This document shows positions 13,001 to 23,100 of a stretch of 64,000 nucleotides of DNA, piece after piece; the first letter of the stretch is position 1, and the number at the start of each line of letters is the position of its first letter. A program made the position numbers and the translations under genes. The notes beneath the pieces are model-generated. The model searched no databases. It saw only the letters and a program-made list of their open reading frames with translations, and had not been told where the DNA came from. The stretch lies in assembly GCF_019925205.1 (NCBI RefSeq), contig NC_083566.1:15624001-15688000 (forward strand). Reading direction: 5' to 3'. The DNA comes from Metopolophium dirhodum (Eukaryota > Arthropoda > Insecta > Hemiptera > Aphididae).

Positions 13001-15630
13001 TACTTTGTAATGTTTATTCCTACAGTTAAATTTTTTCAAAACCTTTTTTTTGGTTTCCTAAAATGCATTTGCCTGCGGGCGCCAGCACCCTCCTTCAATT
13101 TTTTTTTATGATTTTACCTCTAGCCAAATTTTTTAAACATTGACAATCGGGTACCCTTGAATAATCCTTGTTCTATGAAATACATATTTTAAATAGTTTT
13201 TTCTGTTTAATATTCTGGGCATTTTAGTTTGTACTTTGTAATGTGTAATCATACAGTTAAATTTATTCAAAATTTTTTTTTGGTTTCCTAAAATGCATTT
13301 GCCTGCGGGCGCCAAAACCCTCCTTCAATTTTTTTTTAAGATTTTATCTCTAGCCAAATTTTTTAAACATTGACAATCGGGTACCCTTGAATAATCCTTG
13401 TTCTATGAAATACATATTTTAAATAGTTTTTTCTGTTTAATATTCTGGGCATTTTAGTTTGTACTTTGTAATGTGTAATCATACAGTTAAATTTATTTAA
13501 AATTTTTTTTTGGTTTCCTAAAATGCATTTGCCTGCGGGCGCCAAAACCCTCCTTCAATTTTTTTTTTATGATTTTACCTCTAGCCAAATTTTTTAAACA
13601 TTGAAAATCTGGTACCTCTTGAATAATCCTTATCTTTAATGAACTAAATATTTTAAATGGTTTTTTTTTGTTTTAGATTCTGGGCATTCTAGTTTGTAAT
13701 TTGTAATGTGTATTCCTACAGTTAAATTTATTCAAAAATTTTTTTTGATTTCCTAAAATGCATTTGCCTGCGGGCGCCAACACCCTCCTTCAATTTTTTT
13801 TTTATGATTTTACCTCTAGCCAAATTTTTTAAACATTGACAATCGGGTACCCTTGAATAATCCTTGTTCTATGAAATACATATTTTAAATAGTTTTTTCT
13901 GTTTAAGATTCTGGGCATTTTAGTTTGTACTTTGTAATGTTTATTCCTACAGTTAAATTTATTCAAAATTTTTTTTGATTTCCTAAAATGCATTTGCCTG
14001 CGGCCGCCAACACCCTCCTTCAATTTTTTTTTTTAGAAATGTAACTCTAGTTGAATATTTTGTATATACTTGAAAATTGATAACTTGGTTTCCTTTGAAT
14101 AATCATTCTTTAATGAACTAAATATTTTGAATAGTTTTTTCTGTTTAAGATACTGGGCATTTTAGTATGTACTTTGTAATGTTTATTCCTACAGTTAAAT
14201 TTTTTCAAAACTTTTTTTTTGGTTTCCTAAAATGCATTTGCCTGCGGGCGCCAAAACCCTCCTTCAATTTTTTTTTAAGATTTTACCTCTAGCCACATTT
14301 TTCAAACATTGAAAATCTGGTACCTCTTGAATAATCCTTATCTTTAATGAACTAAATATTTTGAATAGTTTTTTCTGTTTAAGATTCTGGGCATTTTAGT
14401 TTGTACTTTGTAATGTTTATTCCTACAATTAAATTTTTTCAAAATTTCCTTTTTGGTTTCCTAAAATGAATTTGCCTGCGGGCGCCAACACCCTCCTTCA
14501 ATTTTTTTTTTAGTAATGTAACTCTAGTTAAATATTTTGTATTTACTTGAAAATTGATAACTTGGTGCCCTATGAATAATCATTCTTTAATGAACTAAAT
14601 ATTTTGAATAGTTTTTTCTGTTTAAGATACTGGGCATTTTAGTATGTACTTTGTAATGTTTATTCCTACAGTTATTTTTTTTCAAAACTTTTTTTTTGGT
14701 ATCCTAAAATGCATTTGCCTGCGGGCGCCAACACCCTCCTTCAATTTTTTTTTTTATGATTTTACCTCTAGCCAAATTTTTTAAACATTGAAAATCTGGT
14801 ACCTCTTGAATAATCCTTATCTTTAATGAACTAAATATTTTAAATGGTATTTTTTGTTTTAGATTCTGGGCATTCTAGTTTGTAATTTGTAATGTGTATT
14901 CCTACAGTTAAATTTATTCAAAATTTTTTTTGATTTCCTAAAATGCATTTGCCTGCGGGCGCCAACACCCTCCTTCAATTTTTTTTTTTAGAAATGTAAC
15001 TCTAGTTGAATATTTTGTATATACTTGAAAATTGATAACTTGGTTTCCTTTGAATAATCATTCTTTAATGAACTAAATATTTTGAATAGTTTTTTCTGTT
15101 TAAGATACTGGGCATTTTAGTATGTACTTTATAATGTTTATTCCTACAGTTAAATTTTTTCAAAATATCTTTTTTGGTTTCCTAAAATGCATTTGCCTGC
15201 GGGCGCCAACACCCTCCTTCAATTTTTTTTTTATGATTTTACCTCTAGCCAAATTTTTTAAACATTGACAATCGGTCACCCTTGAATAATCCTTGTTCTA
15301 TGAAATAAATATTTTAAATAGTTTTTTTTGTTTAATATTCTGGGCATTTTAGTTTGAACTTTGAAATGTATTTTTCTTCTGTAAAATTTTTCCAAATTTT
15401 TTTTTTGTTTTTTAAAATGAATTTTCCTGCGGGCGCCAACACCCTCCTTCAATTTTTTTTTTAGTAATGTAACTCTAGTTAAATATTTTGTATTTACTTG
15501 AAAATTGATAACTTGGTGCCCTATGAATAATCATTCTTTAATGAACTTAATATTTTGAATAGTTTTTTCTGTTTAAGATTCTGGGCATTTTAGTTTGTAC
15601 TTTGTAATGTTTATTCCTACAATTAATTTG
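4020..15630. repeat. Tandem satellite array, about 49 monomers of ~238 bp
   Basis: The landmark GCGGGCGCCAACACCCTCC or a close variant appears about 49 times between 4025 and 15430, on average 238 bp apart. Two spacing classes are seen: about 230-234 and 242-246 bp. Each monomer has a GC-rich core with the palindrome GGCGCC, a T-run, a variable block and TTCTGGGCATT. At least four subtypes exist, told apart after the T-run: ATGATTTTACCTCTAGCC with either GACAATCGGGTACCC or GAAAATCTGGTACC, GAAATGTAACTCTAGTTG, and GTAATGTAACTCTAGTTAAA. Four-monomer blocks repeat at ~951 bp (4500-6400), and longer blocks repeat at ~2379 and ~4990 bp. The first and last monomers are the most divergent, as at array edges. 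Open frames of 60 residues on the minus strand recur but are satellite by-products. Confidence 0.97.
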
Positions 15631-16049
15631 CTATTACTTATTTGTTAACTGTTTTCAAAATTTACATTAACAGTAGTAATATTTAAAATAAAATTGTCAA
15701 AATTGTACTTCATTGTTAATGTAGCCGTTAAACGTCTGTGTTAAAATATTTCCTTATTTATATGAAAAAAACATTATATAGGTAGTATTATTTAAACATT
15801 GTTAAAAATCAAAAGTTCATATTATATAATATCCATTTATAACTTAGAATATAAATTTAAAACCATAGTACGTGCAGTGCTACTCTACCTATGTTGTGTT
15901 AAAATAAATTAAATTATTTATCTAAGTAATCACTGTAGCTTATGAAAAAAACAGTCTGTTGTGGCATTGTTCATGTACAAAATGTATCTGAACCACTCAG
16001 AACACCCTGAAAAAAAGTTCTAATGATATGCCTGATAGTTATTAATATA
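15631..16049. other. AT-rich spacer after the satellite
   Basis: Nothing recognised except a few AT runs; no gene evidence. Confidence 0.45.
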
Positions 16050-16057
16050 GTATAGTG

Positions 16058-16805
16058 CAGTGGTCGGCAACCTTTTGAAGAAGGTATAAAGAAAAAAATA
16101 ACTGTTTAAAACTTTAAAATAATAGAGCATAAAAATTACAGTTTTTAATAATATAATAATTATAATATAAAAGTATGGAAATTACAACTGCTTTAGGCTT
16201 AATTTGATTTTTGTTGTTGGATATTGTTTATTATTTTTTAAATTTCCACATTAAAATGTCTTGTGCTGGCTCGAAGTACATGGTGGATATGGTCATTAAT
16301 TAAATGTGAACGGTATGGATTTTTAATTTTTTTCATATGAGAAAAGGCATGTTCACACACGTAAGTGGATCCAAACATACTGAAGTATTTTGCGGCTATA
16401 TTTTTAATTTTTGAAAATGATGCCGGAAGTTCAACGAAAAAAAGTAAAGGAGATGCTTTGAATGAGTCTTTTAAGATATCTTGTGACTGTAAATCTATTA
16501 TTTCCATTTGAAGCTCAACATCAACATCTTCATAATCAATATTAAATGGATTGGCGATTAGTTGAAAAACGCAACGTTTTACTTTACTGAACAGAATAGA
16601 AAATTTGATATTATAATCCAAATACACTCGTCGTATCTACTCTAGGTATCTTATCGGTAACTGTCAAGGTATATCTACCATTATAAAATATGACTGATAA
16701 AAACGTTCAATTGTATATTTTATACAATATGATTTTTTTGATATAATATTCGATTAAATGTCGTTGTCGTAGAATTTAAAGCGGGCCGCCGGTTGCCGAC
16801 CACTG
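16058..16805 (-). mobile_element. hAT transposon, internally deleted, with 8-bp target duplication
   Basis: Terminal inverted repeats CAGTGGTCGGCAACC (16058-16072, and inverted at 16791-16805) are flanked by perfect 8-bp duplications GTATAGTG at 16050-16057 and 16806-16813. The size, the CAGTGG ends and the 8-bp duplication are hallmarks of hAT elements. Inside is only the C-terminal end of the transposase, so most of the element has been lost. Confidence 0.93.
16238..16627 (-). pseudogene. hAT transposase, C-terminal fragment
   Basis: An open frame of about 129 residues. ANPFNIDYEDVDVELQMEII, LPASFSKIKNIAAKYFSMF and FGSTYVCEHAFSHMKKIKNP then RSHLINDHIHHVLRAST match the dimerisation region of hAT transposases of the SCAND3/GTF2IRD2-like group. 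The BED finger and catalytic DDE residues are missing. The first ATG is not the original start. It probably makes no active protein. Confidence 0.85.
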
Positions 16806-16813
16806 GTATAGTG

Positions 16814-17590
16814 TGTACTGAAAGAATTCAGATTTGTTTGTTTAATTAATATAGTATTAAAACAATATTGTTAATTTAACACAAGAAATCGATAATATTT
16901 TTAATATTTTTTAAAAAAATTAACTTAAATTATAAACTTGCTGTATATTTTATTATGATTGCTTCTAACAGTAATTCAAGAAAGATAATGTGTTTATTGG
17001 TGCAAATGTATGTTTTCTTGCCAATTATAAAAATATTTAGTGCTGAGTGGGTATAATATTTCATATAAATAATAATGTTTATTTTAGTAACAGTAAAAAA
17101 CTGTATGAGGGATACATTTTCAATTCAGAATTTAATTAAAAGTGTAAAATTCAATGTTATACCCAAAATACGTCTTATAAGATGTAACAACTAATAGTTA
17201 TTAGGTTAAGTTGCGTTCGGTTGTATACGACTTAAGCAATTATTATATTAATTTATAACTTTTTATTTTTAAGTTAGTATTGCTAACCTGTGGTTATAAT
17301 TTATAAGCGGTAGTTATGTTTTTAGATATTTTAAATTAAGATTTTTGTATTTGTATTTTAGAAACACTGGTATTTAATTTTTAAATAACCTAGGAATATT
17401 TAAAACATAATATTATTATATTATTCATATTATTATAATACAATATTTAAATATAATATATTATGAGCCTACTGCCCTACTATTTCTAGACGTTTACATG
17501 GTAATAGTAAAATTCTATTAAACCTATTAGGTACGTAAAGAACATTTATTAATATGACAAATATTTAAAATTTCAAAAAAGGGGGACCCT
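16814..17590. other. AT-rich DNA, no gene seen
   Basis: Very AT-rich with poly-AT blocks around 17400-17460. No frame resembles a known protein. Confidence 0.45.
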
Positions 17591-17599
17591 CGTGTTTAT

Positions 17600-17890
17600 A
17601 CCCCTCACTTTGTTTTTTGGATAGCGCTGGGAGTTTTTGTGCACAAACGTCGGGACCTGGTGCACATTTCTGCACAAACGATGCACAAACGTTTGGCACA
17701 TTCAAAAATCCAAATATTTAATGTGGGGGGGCTACCGTTTCAATGCCCCCCCATTTTGTTTTAGGGATAGAGCTTTCAGTTTTTGTGCACAAACGATTGG
17801 ACTTGGTGCACATTTCTTCACAAACGATGCACAAACGTTTGGTGTGGTCAGAAGTTCAAATTTCAAAAGTGGGGGGGGCCATTGAAATGG
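17600..17890. repeat. Two tandem copies of a ~146-bp unit rich in GTGCACAAACG
   Basis: GTTTTTGTGCACAAACG starts at 17633 and again at 17779. Each copy goes on with TGGTGCACATTTCT, CACAAACGATGCACAAACG and a G-run. Frames on both strands run through it but look like repeat by-products. Confidence 0.75.
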
Positions 17891-19170
17891 ACCTATAGGG
17901 TACTTAATAATGAAGGTAAATGAGTTATAGAGTGTACCCAAATTTCACGGGGTATAATAAATGCTTTATATTATGTTATTTTAAATTGCCATAAGGCGTT
18001 GAGACGTTAAAATAAAAATAAAATAGTAAATTATTAAAAACCTAACGCACGGTAGACTTTTCGGATAATTTGGTTGATCGGTATACACTTTTAGCTGAAA
18101 TTATATAGCACCCCGTCAGTGAGTAATCGGACGTATCGCAGTCACCTGCACATCAACAGTGCAGTTGATCATTATTACTGATTAATACACAAACACTATC
18201 GCAGACGTACGATTTGTTGCCGACGTTGAACTCCTCCAATCTCATATAAAAATTTTCGTTCGGTGATGAATTTAAGTTTGCATAAATATGCTATTTCAAA
18301 CATAAATAACGTTTTAATTTAAACCATTTTGATTTTAAATTAAAGCATGTTGCTTAAACTTTTCAACATAATTCTTATTCCATTGCGTACTCTGAATACA
18401 AGGGAAATTTAAATTTTAAAAGCGAAATGTTTCATTTGGCTGTCAATTTCTTCCCGGATCTATCTTGTTCGGACTTCATAAAAAATTACTACCATTCTCG
18501 TTAATGATAATCAATATTCCGAACATATTTTAATAAGTAAGAACGTTAAATTGTGAACGTAAAGAACTAAAAATATATACCTAACAGTTATAATCATTAT
18601 TCATTACTCAATGTTCGTTTTAATTTTTCGTTTAGTTCCGGGTTAGCATTGTATTGGTAGGTAGGTATGCAATAGAATAAATTGCTCTGTAATAACTAAT
18701 AACATATTAGTTCAGCTACGTGCGTGGATTTGCTCCTGACATAACATCGTAAATTGATTTTTTCAGATGAATTCGAAATAATGTTACTAAAATGAAACGC
18801 CATATAATATTATTATGGCTTTTTAAGCATAGAAGGGTTTTAAATTGAAACAGTCTACGACCGAAAAGTTACTGTAGTACCTGTCTGCTCGACTGCAATG
18901 ACCAGCGGGCAGCGGGTAACGATGAGTTTTTAAAATACATTATGCGACTGACAATTATATAAATATACAGACTTGGCAAAATTCTATTGTATTTTTAACA
19001 CTTTGGACAGAACACGATAGTTCAATTAATCGTTCACCGGTCTACGACAGATACGCACTTCTCGCCCGCTAGCTGATAACCTATACGTACTGTCGTATAT
19101 TGCAGACAGTCGTCAAAATAATATTATTTAATATATATGTAATATAGGTGGGAATATTTTAAATTGTAAA
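17891..19170. other. Intergenic, nothing recognised
   Basis: No gene, repeat or RNA could be supported in this stretch downstream of the cyclase gene. Confidence 0.4.
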
Positions 19171-19179
19171 TTATTGACA

Positions 19180-19420
19180 TAGGTCAGGCCAGCGAAGCAA
19201 TATGTGCTGAGGCGACAATAATATTTTCTATATAACACCGCCGTACGCGCAGGCACGGGGCCCCCGTTGTCGCTGAGTGATTCGGCGAAGACGTAGGTAC
19301 GACGTGCGTGTGAAACGCCGATCGTAGTACGGGCTAGGTGATCTGAATTTATTTATGTTTTATTTAATACAATAAAAGTGTTTCCGACCTGAAAACCCGA
19401 GTTAAACATTATTTTAGTCA
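19180..19420 (+). mobile_element. Possible solo LTR-like patch
   Basis: A GC-rich block (19240-19335) is followed by AATACAATAAAAGTGTTTCC and a pyrimidine-rich segment, an arrangement seen in insect LTRs (poly(A) signal before the R/U5 part). I could not find matching ends, a primer-binding site or a target duplication, so a solo LTR is only a guess. Confidence 0.25.
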
Positions 19421-19958
19421 TTCTTACCTTCTTACCTTTTATAGGAACAGCGCCGGGATATACGTACTATGTGTCAATGAAGTTATATTAAACTGAATAG
19501 TGCCAAGGTATATTATGTAATCTTTGAGTCATTTCAACTAGATAGGAACGAACTAAGAATTGACAAGCGCATACCATCGTACCTCAATGAGTTAACAGTG
19601 CCATTCTAATTAACTTTAGAGAGTGTCATTAACTAGAGAATACGAGGGTAAGGCGTATAGTTGGTTTACCGCGTATTTTCTAATACGGGGGTACCACAGT
19701 ACCAATTAAACAGTTTTTAACCAACAACGTGCAATTAACATAATATTATAATAATATGATTTAGGTAATGATTGAAAAGGCAGTATAGACGTATTTTCGA
19801 AATTATTAACATAATAGATAAGTACTGCCTAATAATTATATCGGTCGACCATTTCTTGTAAATCATATTGTAGGTAGTAGTTTTTATTTTGCTAGGTACG
19901 TGCATTGTAATATTATATTTTATTTCCTTAAGTATAAATGTGTAGTTTATGTGGACAA

Positions 19959-19964
19959 TTTATT
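19959..19964 (-). terminator. Candidate poly(A) signal for the cyclase gene
   Basis: AATAAA on the minus strand, about 93 bases past the TGA. Another AATAAA lies at 19919-19924. Such hexamers are frequent in DNA this AT-rich, so the choice is uncertain. Confidence 0.35.
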
Positions 19965-20056
19965 CATAAAAGTTGAGAAAACAATTAAAAATAGACATGG
20001 TATATTATATTAATAGTATTATTATAAAATGAAAGTAAACAATCAAATGCAGACGA

Positions 20057-20134
20057 TCATACACTGTGGCGTTTTTCCGTTTGTGGGCTTCTGGGTTTCC
20101 TGTCGACCCAAAAAGTCTCCATTTTACCTTTTCC
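20057..20134 (-). CDS. Gyc-89Db: Gyc-89D exon 11 (C-terminus and stop)
   Basis: Twenty-five codons and TGA, residues 637-661; acceptor TTTTGTCCAG directly after a T-run. It reads [14 protein letters not shown] and ends in KRHSV, the usual GKGxMxTYWL closing motif of class III cyclases followed by a short basic tail. The intron before it is only 129 bp, by far the shortest of the gene. Confidence 0.93.
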   Translation of the reverse strand, partial: GKGKMETFWVDRKPRSPQTEKRHSV

Positions 20135-23100
20135 CTGGACAAAAAAAAAAACAAAAACATAAAAGATATATGACTACAAACATGTCTAATATCGACAATA
20201 TGCGTTTCATTTTCGTCATTAACTTCCGCCACATTATAACTTTGTTATTGTTGTGTGTCTTACCTTAACGGTCACAAGTCCCCTCGACGTCAACGTGTAC
20301 AAGTTCTGCGGCAAAAGTCGCTTGGTCGTGACGGATATATGAATTTTTCCCGGCTGATAGATAGAACAAACGAAATACACAATAAAAACACACTGACCCA
20401 TCACCCATTACGATCTAGCGATAATAATGATTTGGTGCAGGTTATAGGCATGATCAGTGGCGTACGCAGGGGCAGGGTTCTAGAATTCTGACCTCTCCTG
20501 AAATTTCTTTTTTCTACAAAAAAATATTATTTACCACCATTTTAATACACATACAGATGGTGCCATAATCGATGATGGTGTATCATCGTCCATCGGTTAT
20601 TACCACGTTTATTACGGCCCGAGAGGTTCTATAATATATTATAGATTATTATATATTATAGATTGCCAAGTTACACACTGTAAATGTAGACTAAATTTGA
20701 GACTAAATATAATTTGTTATATAAAAACTGTTCGGAAAAAAATATTATTTTCCTCAGGTAAAAGTGTAAATCCCTAACCGAACTAAAATCCTGCGTACGC
20801 TACTGGGCATGATAATGGTAGTATACTGCATAAATGCATAATACATTTAGATATAAAACACTGCACGGATTTCGAGTTTCGATATTATTCGGTACGACGT
20901 TTACCTGGCTGGTGGTTTGCATCCTGGACGCTGTGTTGACGGTGTCGCCGAACAGACAGTACCGTGGAACTTTCATGCCGACCACTCCAGCGACGACGGG
21001 ACCCGAATGGATGCCTATACATATTTATACTGAATAATTATTGTATAAAATATAAGTATAATATAGATATACAGGGCGTTGACTCGTACACACTCGTTCG
21101 CAGCTTACTATATAGGTTCACACCATCAAAGTCCTCCACCCGCACCCACCGCCTAACCTTTAAAACGTATACACTACTGTTTGTTGAATACTATGAATAA
21201 AACTGATACTTCCATTTTCTTCAATATTTACATAAATATTGACTCTTATTAAACACAACAATGTTGGGATTTTTTTTTTTTAGTTTAGTTAGGTAAGTAA
21301 AATAAATTGATATACATTTTATGAATAATTGTAGATCTCTGCTAATCAAGTAATAATTTCTAAAAACTACCATATTTCAAAAAAGTCATTGATTTACAAA
21401 GTAGACCGTCCAGTACAATATCATGAACATGACTGTGCTATAACTTATATATTATTATATCGATCCAAAAAGAGTGATTTATAAAAACCAAACACTTCAA
21501 ATCGTGATAATATGTTATACTAGTCAGTGGTTGTGTAAAAAAATAGGGTAGGTTGTGAATTGTACATCCGAATTTGTTGAACAAACCGAAACCTTATATC
21601 TAATAACTTTTAAGAGAATGTCAGAGCACTATTTGTTTTCTCTTTGGACCACGCGCAACATATACAAAATGCATTAACGCAGAATCATTTTTCCTATGTT
21701 TTTAAGTAATCTTAGAGTAAAATTACCCATAACAAAAAGATAGAAAATAATATTTTTGAGGGAATAATAATAATATTGATTTTATATTTTATTTTTATTT
21801 TACATTGTAGTCGACTTTCAAAATAAACAAAAAAATTTTAAAAATTTAAGTTATGTTTAAATTGTTTTGAGACAATATTTAGACAAATCGATATGTCATT
21901 CCCTCAGAAATATTATTCTCTATATTTTTTGTAATGGCTGATTTTACTCTAAGATTATTTAAAAACAAAGAAAAAATGATTCTGTGTAAATACGTTTTGT
22001 CTATGTCGCTGAAAATAGAGCGAGTCCTATCCTCTTAATAATAATTGGATATAATATTATTGTCGTTCTGAGGAAATTTGTTATTTTTCAACTCTAACTC
22101 ACGGACTTACGTTTCACTTGTCGATATACATTGTTGAATTCTTATCGTACTATTTTATTATATTTAACCCCAGTTATATAATATTGTGTTTGGTTCTTTT
22201 CTCATAGGCCTTTCCCAGTACTGGGTTATCCCCCATACTCCAGTATAGACTGACAACCGACTTGGACATTGATTTAATTTCACCCTCGCTGTAAGATTTG
22301 TCTTTTTTTCCATTTGCCCCACGAATGGCTATGAGACCTATTCTATTTGCGCAGTTGGGTTCTAATTTCTATATATAACATAACGAGGAATATTTTAGAC
22401 CGGAACTGTTCGGTTCACAATCTCTGTTATTACTACTGAATCGGTCAGTAGCAGGTAGGTACACCAAACGCATATCCCACATGTCATTATAAATAAATAT
22501 GGTGGGGTGGATATTTCCGTGTTCGAGGGGTAAGACTATATAGAAAACGATGTGAACTTCACATAATAATATAACAACGAAAAGCGAAGGGGGAAAAATA
22601 TTTATTTCATAACGATAAAGCGTGCTAGAGTGTATATGAGTATATAGGTAGGACCTAAGATTACCACGGTTACACCACTATAATATAATATAACACCACT
22701 TTTATTCGATCCTCTCGCATTTGGGACGATATTAATAATAACGATGACGGCTACGACGACAATCATAAAAACAATAAACCTAAGCCCAACTCGAGCCGCC
22801 TATAAAATATGTTATATTAGTTTTGATACCGATTTTGATCTGGATCTGGATATTGCACGGGAACTGCAGGTCTCTAATGTTTTCTGCAAACTCTAAGCTC
22901 AGGTCGGTGACGTTGCGCGCGTGCTCTCCTGTGTACTCGGGAGCTCCGCTAACGGCCATGTACACTTGGTTCACGGTTTCCACCTGTTTTCGGGAAAACA
23001 AGCGAACGAAATATAATTAATATGCACCCCGGGAAACGTGACAGATACCGAATCGAATTGAATTAAACGTTACACGACGGCGGGGGGGGGGGAGAGAGGG

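Noticed and set aside
4572..14023. Repeated minus-strand open frames of 60-67 residues (CILGNQKKILNKFN...) that could be a gene family
   Set aside because: Each lies at the same place in a satellite monomer, has no domain, and the frame is lost in other monomers; it follows from the satellite sequence.
17637..17941. Overlapping open frames on both strands
   Set aside because: They run through a tandem duplicate with G/C-runs; no homology.
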